A stretch of DNA of 64,000 nucleotides from Peribacillus sp044761985 (GTDB lineage: Bacteria > Bacillota > Bacilli > Bacillales > DSM-1321). This document shows positions 7,390 through 17,192 of this stretch, one piece after another (within the stretch, counting starts at the first letter, position 1; each line of letters starts with the position of its first letter). A model generated the notes under the pieces. The model was not told the DNA's origin, did not search any database, and saw nothing but the letters and a program-made list of their open reading frames with translations. Where the stretch lies: the NCBI RefSeq assembly GCF_044761985.1, contig NZ_JBIWDK010000001.1, positions 310,001-374,000 on the forward strand, in the 5' to 3' direction. Position numbers and translations under genes: made by a program.

Positions 7390-8550
7390 ATGCGTTTTCT
7401 ATATAAAGAAATACCCAAATTGTGTATGGTCATTCTCATGTTTTCTTTTCTAGCACCATTACAGAGCGTTCAAGCCAACGTAGCCGTCAGTGCCCATAGT
7501 GCCATTTTAATGGACGAAGAAAGTGGAAGGGTCATTTATGAAGTGAATGCTCACGAAAAGAACCGAATTGCAAGTATCACGAAAATCATGACTGCTATCT
7601 TAGCTATCGAATCGGGAGAAATGGATGAGACCGTAACAATCAGTAGTAATGCTTTTGGTACTGAAGGGTCTTCCCTTTATTTGAAAGAAGGTGAAAAGAT
7701 CAAGCTTGAAGATTTGGTTTATGGCTTGATGTTACGTTCGGGGAATGACGCGGCTGTTGCGATCAGCGAAAAGGTGGGAGGGAGCCTTGATGGTTTCATT
7801 TGGATGATGAATCAAAAAGCGGAAGAAATCGGTATGAAAAACTCCCACTTTACGAACCCTCATGGATTGGATAATACCAAGAATCATTATTCAACGGCAT
7901 ATGATATGGCTTTACTCACCCGTTATGCTATGCAAAACAAGACATATGCCAAGATAGCTGGCACTAAAGTACATCGGGCCCCTAACTCGACCGAGAATTG
8001 GGATTATGTATGGAAAAATAAGAATCGGCTACTCACGCAATTATATGAGTATTGTACCGGCGGGAAAACGGGCTATACTAAACTTGCAAAGCGGACATTG
8101 GTCACTACAGCGACTAAAAATAATCATAATCTTATCGCTGTCACGTTGAATGGGCCGGATGATTGGAATGACCACATCAATATGTATGAATCTGCTTTCA
8201 AGAATTACAGTTTGACTGAAATTCTTCCTGAAGGCGCCATAAAGGACATAAAGAATAAAACGTATAGAGGGCATGTTTATTTCAAAAATGATTTTTCCTA
8301 TCCTCTTACTAAGGACGAAAGGAATTCAATAAAGGTTAAAATGAAATTCCTGAAGCCGAAGAAGAGTTGGGAAGATAAACGAAATATTCCGGAAGTAGTG
8401 GGCAAGGCTTATATCTATCTGGATGGAAAACAGGTCGGTTCGCGTTCCATCTTTTATGGTGAAACTGTAGAAAGTTTCAACCAGCAATCTTTTCAATCCT
8501 CGTGGGCTGCTCTATTCGAAGCAGTATTGGGAATAGATAGAAATGGTTAA
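7390..8550 (+). CDS. dacB: Sporulation D-alanyl-D-alanine carboxypeptidase (PBP5*)
   Basis: DacB trims pentapeptide stems of spore cortex peptidoglycan and so controls its cross-linking. The 386-aa precursor begins with a signal peptide (about residues 1-29, cleaved near VQA). It then carries the penicillin-binding active-site set: SITK at 62-65, SGN at 117-119 and KTG at 226-228, followed by a beta-rich C-terminal domain. ATG 7390 follows GGGAGGGCACTC. The last eight bases overlap spmA, so dacB-spmA-spmB form one operon as in B. subtilis, led by a sigma-E-like promoter. Confidence 0.95.
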   Translation: MRFLYKEIPKLCMVILMFSFLAPLQSVQANVAVSAHSAILMDEESGRVIYEVNAHEKNRIASITKIMTAILAIESGEMDETVTISSNAFGTEGSSLYLKEGEKIKLEDLVYGLMLRSGNDAAVAISEKVGGSLDGFIWMMNQKAEEIGMKNSHFTNPHGLDNTKNHYSTAYDMALLTRYAMQNKTYAKIAGTKVHRAPNSTENWDYVWKNKNRLLTQLYEYCTGGKTGYTKLAKRTLVTTATKNNHNLIAVTLNGPDDWNDHINMYESAFKNYSLTEILPEGAIKDIKNKTYRGHVYFKNDFSYPLTKDERNSIKVKMKFLKPKKSWEDKRNIPEVVGKAYIYLDGKQVGSRSIFYGETVESFNQQSFQSSWAALFEAVLGIDRNG

Positions 8551-9136
8551 TTATATCTGGGTTGGAATGACAGTAATCGGTATAGTATTCGCCATGATTA
8601 ATGGGACCATGAATCAGGTGAATGAAGCACTTTTTGTTAGTGCCAAGGAAGCTGTCACCCTTTCGATAGGCTTGATGAGCATTCTGGTTTTTTGGCTGGG
8701 GTTAATGAAAATCGCGGAAGAATCGGGGCTGCTCGAAAAACTATCCGTTTTGTTCAAGCCTTTAATGAAATGGTTATTCCCTGAAGTCCCTCCCAATCAT
8801 CCTGCAATGGGCTATATTTTATCCAATATGATGGCGAATACGTTTGGATTGGGAAATGCAGCGACACCATTAGGGATTAAAGCCATGGAGCAGTTAAAGA
8901 AATTAAATGGTAATAAAGCGACCGTAAGCCGTTCGATGGTTACCTTTTTAGCGGTGAATACTTCAAGTGTGACATTGATCCCAACGACCGTCATTGCTAT
9001 AAGGATGAATTACGATGCCGTCTCCCCGACTGACATAGTGTTTCCAACTATCGTGGCTACAGCCATTTCGGCGGTAGGGGGAATAGCGATAGATCGATAC
9101 TTTTATTACAGGAGAAAGCGGAATGGGAGGGAATAG
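8543..9136 (+). CDS. spmA: Spore maturation protein A
   Basis: SpmA is an integral membrane protein of the nucleoside-transporter gate superfamily. Together with SpmB it is needed for full dehydration of the spore core. The 197-aa sequence has four or five hydrophobic segments and the conserved motif SNMMANTFGLGNAATPLGIKAM. It ends in a basic tail (YYRRKRNGRE). The start overlaps the end of dacB (ATGGTTAA) and there is no strong ribosome-binding site, so translation is probably coupled. What SpmA moves or seals is not known. Confidence 0.95.
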   Translation: MVNYIWVGMTVIGIVFAMINGTMNQVNEALFVSAKEAVTLSIGLMSILVFWLGLMKIAEESGLLEKLSVLFKPLMKWLFPEVPPNHPAMGYILSNMMANTFGLGNAATPLGIKAMEQLKKLNGNKATVSRSMVTFLAVNTSSVTLIPTTVIAIRMNYDAVSPTDIVFPTIVATAISAVGGIAIDRYFYYRRKRNGRE

Positions 9137-9138
9137 GA

Positions 9139-9678
9139 ATGCTACAATGGATGACCGCCATTTCGATTTGGTTGATACCACTTTTGATTCTCTCGATTTT
9201 ATTATACGGTACGTATAAGAAGGTTCCCACCTATGAGACCTTCGTAGAGGGGGGGAAGGAAGGAATCAGTATGTCTTTCTCCCTTATCCCTTTCTTGGTG
9301 GGAATGCTCGTCGCCATATCGGTGTTTAGAGCCTCAGGGGCTCTTGATTCCTTCGTACAGGCATTAAAACCGATTCTGTCCTTTCTTCACTTCCCGGCTG
9401 AGGTTTTCCCCCTGGCGATCATCCGTCCTATATCGGGAACGGCTGCATTAGGGATGACGAGTGACTTGATTTCCGTATATGGTCCGGATTCCTTTGTTGG
9501 TCGCTTGGCGGCTACGATCCAGGGAAGTACAGATACGACCCTGTATGTGTTGACTGTATATTTCGGAGCAGTGGGAATTAAAAAAATGGGTGATGCACTC
9601 AAGGTTGGCTTATTGGCGGATTTAGTCGGGGTTATAGCAGCAGTGGTTGTGGTCACGCTTGTTTTTGGTACAAAGTAA
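9139..9678 (+). CDS. spmB: Spore maturation protein B
   Basis: This is the 179-aa partner of SpmA, also a gate-domain membrane protein. Conserved segments include EGGKEGISMSFSLIPFLVGM, RPISGTAALGMTSD and the VKTQGSTDTTLYVLTVYFG-type sequence, here ATIQGSTDTTLYVLTVYFG. It starts two bases after spmA ends, with GGAGGGAATAGG as ribosome-binding site inside the spmA 3' end. A strong terminator closes the operon after it. Confidence 0.95.
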   Translation: MLQWMTAISIWLIPLLILSILLYGTYKKVPTYETFVEGGKEGISMSFSLIPFLVGMLVAISVFRASGALDSFVQALKPILSFLHFPAEVFPLAIIRPISGTAALGMTSDLISVYGPDSFVGRLAATIQGSTDTTLYVLTVYFGAVGIKKMGDALKVGLLADLVGVIAAVVVVTLVFGTK

Positions 9679-9683
9679 GCCGA

Positions 9684-9712
9684 GGAAATGGATGTATCCA
9701 TTTCCTTTTTTT
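9684..9712 (+). terminator. Terminator of the dacB-spmAB operon
   Basis: GGAAATGGAT (9684-9693) pairs with ATCCATTTCC (9696-9705) and is followed by seven T residues. Confidence 0.9.
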
Positions 9713-9955
9713 ATTGATATCCTATATTTTACGATTTTAAGAAAAGGATACATTTTTTTGCCATGGAAAATTAAGCTATGTTACACTCATTATGGAAACC
9801 AGCCTATATAACAGATCCTAAATGGATGAAATAATAAAAGAAACGGCCATATTCACGAAAAACCTTTTGTTTTTGCCTCGCTATATGTAATAATTGTATG
9901 ATTGTGTATGTACAGACAATAACAAACGAATGATTATACTATGAGGTGAAGATAG

Positions 9956-10696
9956 ATGGAAAGATTACAAAAGGTAATAGCACATGCAGGATTAGCATCG
10001 CGTCGTAAGGCCGAAGAGCTAATATTAGAAGGCAAGGTAAAAGTGAACGGTAAAGTAGTGAAAGAATTAGGTGTGAAGGTAGGTCCTAATGACAAAGTAC
10101 AGGTCAATGAAATCCCACTCGAGAAAGAACCACCTGTATATTTCGTATTCTACAAACCACGCGGAGTCATTTCAGCTGTTTCGGATGATAAAAATAGAAA
10201 AGTCGTAACGGATTACTTCCCATTCGTCCAAGAACGGATTTATCCTGTAGGTCGTCTCGATTATGATACTTCCGGTTTATTGGTTTTAACGAATGACGGG
10301 GATTTTGCGAATACACTCATGCATCCAAAACATGAAGTCGACAAAGTGTATGTAGCTAAAGTGAAGGGCATTCCTTTACGTGAGAGCCTAAGGAAATTAG
10401 AAAAAGGAATCATGCTTGAAGATGGAAAAACAGCTCCAGCTAAGACCAGAGTACTGACGACTGATAAGAAAAAGGAAACGGCCATTATAGAAATCACTAT
10501 CCATGAAGGGAGAAACCGCCAGGTCCGTCGGATGTTTGAAGCGATAGGCCATCCTGTAATTAAATTAAAACGGGAGCAATATGGTTTCTTAACATTAGAT
10601 GGGCTGACTGCGGGAGATTCAAGAGAGTTAACTCCCCATGAAGTTAAATTAATGCGGACGATGGCATCGACTGACCCTAAACAGCGGAGAATGTAA
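9956..10696 (+). CDS. rluB: 23S rRNA pseudouridine synthase RluB
   Basis: RluB-type enzymes convert a uridine near position 2605 of 23S rRNA to pseudouridine. The 246-aa protein has an N-terminal S4 RNA-binding domain (RLQKVIAHAGLASRRKAEELI, VNG) and a pseudouridine synthase domain. The catalytic loop is PVGRLDYDTSGLLVLTNDG, and EGRNRQVRRMFEAIGHPV is the late family motif. ATG 9956 follows GAGGTGAAGA. It lies between spmB and resA, as in B. subtilis (ypuL). Which uridine it modifies is inferred from the family. Confidence 0.93.
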   Translation: MERLQKVIAHAGLASRRKAEELILEGKVKVNGKVVKELGVKVGPNDKVQVNEIPLEKEPPVYFVFYKPRGVISAVSDDKNRKVVTDYFPFVQERIYPVGRLDYDTSGLLVLTNDGDFANTLMHPKHEVDKVYVAKVKGIPLRESLRKLEKGIMLEDGKTAPAKTRVLTTDKKKETAIIEITIHEGRNRQVRRMFEAIGHPVIKLKREQYGFLTLDGLTAGDSRELTPHEVKLMRTMASTDPKQRRM

Positions 10697-10733
10697 TACG
10701 TTTTTTCTCTTTATTAACAGGTTGAAACCGTTA

Positions 10734-10761
10734 CCCCATTCATCCAAGCGGTTGAATGGGG
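10734..10761. repeat. Inverted repeat between rluB and resA
   Basis: A perfect 9-bp stem, CCCCATTCA (10734-10742) and TGAATGGGG (10753-10761). It lacks a T tract, so it is a weak terminator candidate or a structured leader or trailer. Confidence 0.45.
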
Positions 10762-10894
10762 TGGTGGAAAACAGCCTGTAAATTCCTTTTCTTTCATGAT
10801 ACGAAAAAGGTGTCGACGAATCTTCAAAATATGGTCATCGTGTTACATGTTATATTGGTATGGTGAAATATAGAGCTGCCTTAGGAGGATTTCT

Positions 10895-11425
10895 ATGGAT
10901 AGAAAAAAGCGACGCCTAGTGAGCAGGACCATCATTCTACTGTTATTAGGTGCAGCTTTAGTGTTTGCCCTTTATACGAACTTCACTAAAGATAAGAATG
11001 ACAGTCTTCAAAAAGGAAAGGAAGCTCCTAATTTTGTTTTGACTGACATGGCAGGCAAAGAACATAAGTTGTCGGATTATAAAGGACAGGGTGTTTTCCT
11101 GAACTTTTGGGGTACATATTGTAAGCCTTGTGAATACGAAATGCCTTATATGGAAAGTCAATATCAAACATACAAGGACCAGGGTGTTGAGATATTAGCA
11201 GTCAATGTCGGGGAATCTGAATATTCGGTCAATAATTATGCTGCAAAACATAATCTTACCTTCCCAATCATGATTGATAAAGGCAGGGAAGTGGAGAATG
11301 CGTATCGCGTTGATATTTTACCGGTAACCTTCTTGATAGATAAAGAAGGAAAGGTGATAGATATCATTACCGGAGCCTTGACAGAAGAGAGCATCCAAAA
11401 GCATATGGAGAGAATTAAACCATAA
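10895..11425 (+). CDS. resA: Thiol-disulfide oxidoreductase ResA
   Basis: ResA is a membrane-anchored thioredoxin-like protein on the outer face of the membrane. It reduces apocytochrome c cysteines before haem attachment. The 176-aa product has an N-terminal membrane anchor (about 11-27), then a thioredoxin fold with redox pair CKPC at 76-79 in FWGTYCKPCEYEMPY. B. subtilis ResA has CEPC. The cis-proline segment (ILPVTFLID) is intact. Start ATG 10895 follows TTAGGAGGAT. It is the first gene of resABC(DE). Confidence 0.94.
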   Translation: MDRKKRRLVSRTIILLLLGAALVFALYTNFTKDKNDSLQKGKEAPNFVLTDMAGKEHKLSDYKGQGVFLNFWGTYCKPCEYEMPYMESQYQTYKDQGVEILAVNVGESEYSVNNYAAKHNLTFPIMIDKGREVENAYRVDILPVTFLIDKEGKVIDIITGALTEESIQKHMERIKP

Positions 11426-11443
11426 TACTGGGGAGTTTTTGAC

Positions 11444-13090
11444 ATGAAAGAAGTAAAATGCGATTGTGGCCATGTAAATCCATATGGTACAAAAATTTGT
11501 GAAGTTTGCGGGAGTATCCTGGATAAAGAAGATAAAAAATTAATTGATATGCGCTATGAGGGAAGTGCCAGACGTTCACAGACTTATAACAAAACGATCA
11601 TTGATAAAGTCTGGAATTTCTTCTCTTCCGTTAAGGTTGGGGTTACCCTTATAGTCCTGGCCTTGGTTGCTTCTGCAATCGGAACAATATTTCCACAGGA
11701 AATGTATATCCCTTCTTCTGTAACACCCGCCGAACATTACCAATCGGAGTATGGAACGTTAGGGAAGTTGTATTATGAATTCGGATTTCATAATTTATAC
11801 AGTTCATGGTGGTATCTAATCATTATAGCGATGTTGGGCATATCCCTTCTGATTGCAAGTATCGACCGCTTTTTCCCATTATATCGGTCTTTAAAGAAAC
11901 AAGGAATTACTCGCCATGATGGTTTCATGAAGCGACAAAGGGTATCGGGAGTGACGAAGCTTGATGGCCAGGGAGTAGATTTGGAAGAAGTAAAAGAGCG
12001 GTTGAAAAAGCAGCGCTATCATATACGTGAGGAAAATGGGAACATTCTTGCAGAAAAAAGCCGTTTTTCACGTTGGGGCCCTTACGTCAACCATATCGGA
12101 CTTATCATTTTTTTAATTGGGGCTTTACTACGCTCAGTACCTGGAATGTATATTGATAAAGTGCTTTGGCTAAGGGAAGGCGAGACAAAAGAGATTCCTG
12201 GTACAAATGGTGAGTATTATCTTAAGAATAATGAATTCACACTGGAAGTCTATGATAAAGAGAATGAAGAAGACGAGCAATTCAGTGCCGCCATTGATAA
12301 AACTGGTACGATAGCTAAGACTTATGAAGCAGATGTGACATTGTTCGAGCGTCAAAATGAAGCGTTGCCAGGTGAAAAAGCAGAACTTGATAAAGTTAAG
12401 GATTTTAAAATAAAAGTGAATGAACCCTTGAAACACGATCACTTTGCTTATTATCAGGTGGATTATAAATTGGACGAGCTTAGTACCATGTCTTTTAATC
12501 TTATCAATAAAGAGACAGATGAGAAATTTGGAAATATCACGGTGGATTTGAATAATCCGCAGAAGATGTATGAATTGAATAAAGGGTATTCTGTCGAGTT
12601 AATGAGTTATTTCCCCGATTTCGAATTTGATGAAAAAGGAGAACCGACGACGATATCAAAGGTTCCGAATAATCCGGCATTTATCTTTAATATGAAGACC
12701 CCAGATAAACCAGATGGAGAAGTGAGTTTCGTAGCTATAAAAGAGACAGTGGAACCATTAGGAGAAAATACATATAAACTGGCTTTTGCTGGAGTTGAAA
12801 CGAAAGACGTTACAGCTTTGACTGTCAGGAAAGATCTTACATTGTGGATTCTTTTCACCGGGGGAATTATCTTCATGATAGGTGTTATCCAAGGTTCGTA
12901 TTGGAATCATCGCCGTATATGGATTAAAAGAAATGAGAGTGAGATTTTGATAGCCGGCCATACCAATAAAAACTGGCATGGCATTAAGAAAGATATAAAA
13001 AATGCGATTGAATCAACACCACTTTGTGAACCAACAGATTTACTAGAAGAGGAGAAATCTTCTAATAAGGGGGAAGTTTTAAATGGCTGA
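11444..13090 (+). CDS. resB: Cytochrome c biogenesis protein ResB (CcsB-type)
   Basis: ResB and ResC together form the System II haem exporter and cytochrome c synthetase. The 548-aa protein begins with a small zinc-ribbon-like segment (C6, C8, C19, C22 in VKCDCGHVNPYGTKICEVCG). It then has membrane segments at about 63-85, 122-142 and 212-230, a large external domain, and a last membrane segment near 465-485. The SARRSQTYNKTIIDKVWNFF stretch is typical of Bacillus ResB. ATG 11444 follows GGGGAG. The gene overlaps resC by eight bases. Confidence 0.95.
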   Translation: MKEVKCDCGHVNPYGTKICEVCGSILDKEDKKLIDMRYEGSARRSQTYNKTIIDKVWNFFSSVKVGVTLIVLALVASAIGTIFPQEMYIPSSVTPAEHYQSEYGTLGKLYYEFGFHNLYSSWWYLIIIAMLGISLLIASIDRFFPLYRSLKKQGITRHDGFMKRQRVSGVTKLDGQGVDLEEVKERLKKQRYHIREENGNILAEKSRFSRWGPYVNHIGLIIFLIGALLRSVPGMYIDKVLWLREGETKEIPGTNGEYYLKNNEFTLEVYDKENEEDEQFSAAIDKTGTIAKTYEADVTLFERQNEALPGEKAELDKVKDFKIKVNEPLKHDHFAYYQVDYKLDELSTMSFNLINKETDEKFGNITVDLNNPQKMYELNKGYSVELMSYFPDFEFDEKGEPTTISKVPNNPAFIFNMKTPDKPDGEVSFVAIKETVEPLGENTYKLAFAGVETKDVTALTVRKDLTLWILFTGGIIFMIGVIQGSYWNHRRIWIKRNESEILIAGHTNKNWHGIKKDIKNAIESTPLCEPTDLLEEEKSSNKGEVLNG

Positions 13091-14261
13091 TTTGAGCGGT
13101 AATTTATTATATGCGGCCTTCTTTTTATATCTAATTGCGACCTTTATTTTTGGAGGCTCGATAAAGGATAAAAAAGGAGCAGAGGAGAAAAAACAAAATA
13201 ACTGGGCAAAATTAGGAATCACCTTGACCATTTTAGGATTTGCAGCGCAGGTGGGTTATTTTATTACAAGATGGATTGCTGCGGGCCATGCACCTGTTAG
13301 TAACCTGTTTGAATTTACAACATTTTTCGGCATGATGATGGTAGGGGCATTCATCTTGATTTACTTTCTTTATAAAACGCCCGTCCTTGGGTTGTTTGCC
13401 CTCCCCATTGCATTATTGATCATTGCGTATGCAAGTCTGTTTCCGACGGAAATATCGCCGCTCATACCAGCCTTGCAGAGTGATTGGCTACATATCCATG
13501 TAACAACTGCAGCGGCAGGGCAGTCCATTCTTGCCATTAGCTTTATCGCCGCTATCATTTATCTGGTTAAATCGGTGGAACAGACAAAAGCAAGTAAACG
13601 GACATTTTTTCTTGAAATCATCATGTATACGTTAGTCAGTACACTTGCACTTGTAATAGTATCCTCCACTTTCTCCATGATGGATTATAAAGCTAGTTTT
13701 GATTGGGTTGATAAAAAAGATATGGCAGCCAAACAGGAATATACACTTCCTGCATTGGTTGGTCCTCATGAAGGGGTTATGCTTGAAAAGGGACAATTCC
13801 AACCATTGGTGGAGATGCCTGCAATAATCAATGCGAAAAAATTGAACACAGTCATATGGTCGATTGGTGCAGGACTGGTCCTGTATGGCTTGATAAGGTT
13901 GATTTCTCGGAAAAGAGTCGCTGCTCTAATAAAACCGCTTGTTAAAAATGTTAATTTGAACTTGCTGGATGAAATCAGTTACCGTTCCGTTTTAATTGGA
14001 TTTCCAGTCTTCACACTCGGGGCACTTATTTTTGCCATGATTTGGGCCCAGATTGCTTGGACACGATTCTGGGGATGGGACCCGAAGGAAGTATGGGCCC
14101 TTATCACCTGGTTGTTTTATGCAGCCTTTTTACATCTGCGTATGTCTAAGGGATGGCAGGGAGAAAAATCAGCCTGGCTTGCGGTCATTGGTTTTGCCAT
14201 CATGATATTCAATTTGATATTTGTGAATTTGGTTATCGCTGGTTTGCATTCATATGCCTAA
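13083..14261 (+). CDS. resC: Cytochrome c biogenesis protein ResC (CcsA-type)
   Basis: ResC is the haem-handling membrane subunit of the ResBC cytochrome c synthase. The 392-aa polytopic protein carries the tryptophan-rich haem-binding motif WGWDPKEVWALITW before its last two membrane helices. Conserved histidines such as the one in AAFLHLRMSKG are probable haem ligands. Start ATG 13083 lies in the end of resB (ATGGCTGA overlap) after AAGGGGGAAG. About 280 bases separate it from resD, so resDE can be transcribed on its own as well as with resABC. Confidence 0.95.
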   Translation: MADLSGNLLYAAFFLYLIATFIFGGSIKDKKGAEEKKQNNWAKLGITLTILGFAAQVGYFITRWIAAGHAPVSNLFEFTTFFGMMMVGAFILIYFLYKTPVLGLFALPIALLIIAYASLFPTEISPLIPALQSDWLHIHVTTAAAGQSILAISFIAAIIYLVKSVEQTKASKRTFFLEIIMYTLVSTLALVIVSSTFSMMDYKASFDWVDKKDMAAKQEYTLPALVGPHEGVMLEKGQFQPLVEMPAIINAKKLNTVIWSIGAGLVLYGLIRLISRKRVAALIKPLVKNVNLNLLDEISYRSVLIGFPVFTLGALIFAMIWAQIAWTRFWGWDPKEVWALITWLFYAAFLHLRMSKGWQGEKSAWLAVIGFAIMIFNLIFVNLVIAGLHSYA

Positions 14262-14413
14262 TTAAGGGAACCTTATCATTAGATGAAGGGGGTCTTTTGA
14301 TAGTAATGTCGTTAATTTTATCGATATTCCTACCAAACGATCCCTTTTTTATGATTAAAGCGTTATTGCTAGGGAAATAAATCCTAGAGGGCTTTTAGAT
14401 AACTTGTGGTAAT

Positions 14414-14426
14414 TATTGTGACAATA
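14414..14426. promoter_or_regulatory. Palindromic element upstream of resD
   Basis: TATTGT-G-ACAATA is a perfect 13-base palindrome about 120 bp before the resD start, followed by ATAGTG, a possible -10 remnant. Its size and position suggest an operator for a dimeric regulator controlling the internal resD promoter. I cannot assign the regulator. The rest of 14262-14544 shows no gene. Confidence 0.35.
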
Positions 14427-14544
14427 TAGTGAAAAGTTAAGGAAGAGCCTATAGAATTGGCTGTTTATCGGGATTTGTTAAGAAATAATATTAGGCATTA
14501 AAGCTTTCATTTTGTAAAATAAATGATAGGAGGCTGGTTACGAA

Positions 14545-15261
14545 ATGTATAATGCTATTAAAATTCTTGTGGTGGATGATGAAGAAAGAATCCGCCGCTT
14601 GCTAAAAATGTATTTAGAAAGAGAAGAATACATAATTGATGAAGCTGAAAATGGTGATGAGGCTTTAGTGAAAGCTCTAGAAAATGATTATGATTTAATC
14701 TTATTGGATATTATGATGCCTGGTAAAGATGGTATTGAAGTCTGTCGGGAGTTGAGAGAGAAAAAAACGACACCTATCATCATGCTTACCGCTAAAGGTG
14801 AAGAAGTGAATAGAGTCCAAGGATTCGAAGTGGGGACAGATGATTATATTGTCAAACCCTTCAGTCCACGTGAGGTTGTATTAAGGGTCAAGGCGTTATT
14901 GCGCCGTTCTTCCAATGCAAATTACATGCAAACCGAAGCATCAGCAAAAGATGTAATCGTATTTTCCCACCTAACGATTGATAATGATGCCCATCGTGTG
15001 CTCGCGGATGGCAAGGAAGTATCTCTCACGCCAAAAGAATATGAATTATTATATTTCTTGGCGAAATCCCCCGATAAAGTTTTTGATCGTGAGCAGTTGC
15101 TAAAAGAAGTGTGGCATTATGAATTCTTTGGAGACCTTCGAACTGTGGACACGCATGTCAAACGCTTGCGTGAAAAGTTAAACCGTATATCCGAAAATGC
15201 TGCCAAAATGATTGTCACTGTTTGGGGCGTGGGTTACAAGTTCGAAGTTATTAACGACTGA
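14545..15261 (+). CDS. resD: Two-component response regulator ResD
   Basis: ResD controls aerobic and anaerobic respiration genes in response to low oxygen and nitric oxide. The 238-aa protein has an N-terminal receiver domain with acidic pocket VVDDEE, phosphoacceptor D55 (LILLDIMMPG) and the K of IVKPFSPRE. A C-terminal OmpR-type winged helix follows (SLTPKEYELLYFLAKSP to VWGVGYKFE). ATG 14545 follows ATAGGAGGCTGG. Its stop codon overlaps the resE start (TGATG), so the pair is coupled. Confidence 0.95.
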   Translation: MYNAIKILVVDDEERIRRLLKMYLEREEYIIDEAENGDEALVKALENDYDLILLDIMMPGKDGIEVCRELREKKTTPIIMLTAKGEEVNRVQGFEVGTDDYIVKPFSPREVVLRVKALLRRSSNANYMQTEASAKDVIVFSHLTIDNDAHRVLADGKEVSLTPKEYELLYFLAKSPDKVFDREQLLKEVWHYEFFGDLRTVDTHVKRLREKLNRISENAAKMIVTVWGVGYKFEVIND

Positions 15262-17051
15262 TGCTATGGGGCAGTGTTGTTGGTAAGCTTTGGGCAACGA
15301 TTCTTTTGCTGGTATCCTTTGTTCTGATCGTTTTGACTGTACTTCTGGTTGAATTCTTTGATAATTTTCAGATAGAGAATGTCGAAAATGATTTAACCAA
15401 AATGGCACAGCAAATCATTACGGTCACGAATGAACATGGGGGCACTGGAGACGAAGTTCTCCAAATAGCTTCTGAATTGATAGGTGATGAAACGAAAGTA
15501 ATCATCTTGAATGACAATAAAATGGTCTTTTCATCTGTTGATGAGAATGGGTTTAAGATAACGCCTGAATTCATTAAAGATGATCCCGAATTATTAAAGG
15601 TATTTACAGAGAGAAAAACTGTAAAAAAAGAGATGATGCTTTCGACTGAGGGGACAGATGAAGATACATTGTCAGCAATTGTAGTGGGGGTTCCTCTTGA
15701 ATTAAATGGTCAGCAGGATGAGGTTTTCTTGATTCAGTCATTGGAATCGATGGAAGAAACAACGAAATCTACAACGCAGTTCATCCTCTTAGCTGCAGGG
15801 ATCGCTATAATATTGACAACGATTTTCGCTTTCTTTTTATCTACGAGAATCAATGCTCCACTAGTAAAAATGAGGGAAGCTGCCTTGGCCATAGCTCGTG
15901 GTAAATTTGATACCAAGGTTCCCATCCTCACCCAGGATGAAATAGGTGAGTTGGCCATTGCATTTAATCAGATGAGAAAACAGCTGAAATTCAACATGAA
16001 TGCCCTCAGTCAAGAAAAGGAACACCTTGCAAGCATTCTCAGCAGTATGGCAGACGGGGTTATTACCTTTAATAAAGATGGTACTATCCTTGAGACGAAT
16101 CCTCCAGCTGACCGGTTCTTGCAAGCATGGTACTTTGAAAAAGGATACAATCGGGAAGACAATATGAATGTACCATCAGTACTCATGAATCTATTTGACG
16201 AATCAGAGTCCTATGATAAGGAACAAGTTGGAGAAATTACTTTACAGGGTAGAAATTGGGGACTGATTGTCAGTCCTTTATATTCAACTGCAGATAATAT
16301 CCGCGGTGCTGTCGCCATCATCCGTGATATGAGTGATGAACGTCGCATGGATAAACTAAGGACGGACTTCATTGCCAATGTGTCCCATGAGTTAAGGACC
16401 CCGATATCGATGCTACAAGGGTATAGTGAAGCCATTGTAGATGATATAGCAGGCAGTGAAGCTGAAAAAATGGAAATGGCTCAGATCATTTATGATGAAT
16501 CGTTGAGGATGGGACGTTTAGTTAATGATTTATTGGATCTAGCCAGATTGGAATCAGGGAAAATGAACCTTACTTATGACCTGGTTTCCGTCTCCCCCTA
16601 TTTAAAGAGGATTACAAGTAAGTTCTATGGACTGGCTAGAGATAAAGGGATCACGATTACGACGCATCTTCAAGACGATGGGATCAACTGGAATTTTGAC
16701 CCTGATAGAATTGAGCAGGTATTGACGAATTTAATTGATAATGCAATCCGTCATACTCCTGCAGGCGGAAAAATCGATGTCATTCAAAAAATGAGTGATC
16801 GCAGAGGCTTGATTATAGATGTGAAGGACTCTGGTTCAGGTATTCCGGAAGAAGACTTACCATTCGTATTCGAGAGATTTTATAAAGCGGATAAAGCACG
16901 TACCCGTGGACGGTCTGGTACGGGCCTAGGTCTGGCCATTGTTAAAAATATCATTGATGCACATGATGGATATATTTCGGTGAACAGTTTACCAGAAAAG
17001 GGAACAACATTCAGCTTTATTCTACCTCGAATATTGGAAAATACTGAATAA
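15261..17051 (+). CDS. resE: Sensor histidine kinase ResE
   Basis: ResE phosphorylates and dephosphorylates ResD. The 596-aa protein has membrane segments near 10-31 and 172-193 around an external sensor domain, then a HAMP linker (about 195-250) and a PAS domain (about 260-360). The kinase core follows: the H box FIANVSHELRTPISML, N box LIDNAIRHT, and G boxes DSGSGIPE and GRSGTGLGLAIV. All catalytic boxes are intact. It starts by a one-base overlap with resD and ends before a strong terminator. Confidence 0.95.
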   Translation: MLWGSVVGKLWATILLLVSFVLIVLTVLLVEFFDNFQIENVENDLTKMAQQIITVTNEHGGTGDEVLQIASELIGDETKVIILNDNKMVFSSVDENGFKITPEFIKDDPELLKVFTERKTVKKEMMLSTEGTDEDTLSAIVVGVPLELNGQQDEVFLIQSLESMEETTKSTTQFILLAAGIAIILTTIFAFFLSTRINAPLVKMREAALAIARGKFDTKVPILTQDEIGELAIAFNQMRKQLKFNMNALSQEKEHLASILSSMADGVITFNKDGTILETNPPADRFLQAWYFEKGYNREDNMNVPSVLMNLFDESESYDKEQVGEITLQGRNWGLIVSPLYSTADNIRGAVAIIRDMSDERRMDKLRTDFIANVSHELRTPISMLQGYSEAIVDDIAGSEAEKMEMAQIIYDESLRMGRLVNDLLDLARLESGKMNLTYDLVSVSPYLKRITSKFYGLARDKGITITTHLQDDGINWNFDPDRIEQVLTNLIDNAIRHTPAGGKIDVIQKMSDRRGLIIDVKDSGSGIPEEDLPFVFERFYKADKARTRGRSGTGLGLAIVKNIIDAHDGYISVNSLPEKGTTFSFILPRILENTE

Positions 17052-17096
17052 ATGTCAGATTGCTTGGCAAATAATCTTGATACATGAGAAACAGAG

Positions 17097-17146
17097 TGGG
17101 CAAAGGCAATTGGATTCTCCTAATTGCCTTTGCCCATATTTTATTT
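17097..17146 (+). terminator. Terminator after resE
   Basis: A perfect 15-bp stem, TGGGCAAAGGCAATT (17097-17111) and its complement at 17122-17136, followed by TATTTTATTT. Confidence 0.85.
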
Positions 17147-17192
17147 GCGGGCAGTATATGGAGTGAATTGGGTAATTAGTATAAAATAAGTA

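Noticed and set aside
10734..10761. Strong terminator after rluB
   Set aside because: The hairpin has no T tract; listed only as an inverted repeat.
14153..14380. 75-codon frame over the end of resC
   Set aside because: Mostly an out-of-frame copy of resC with no start signal.
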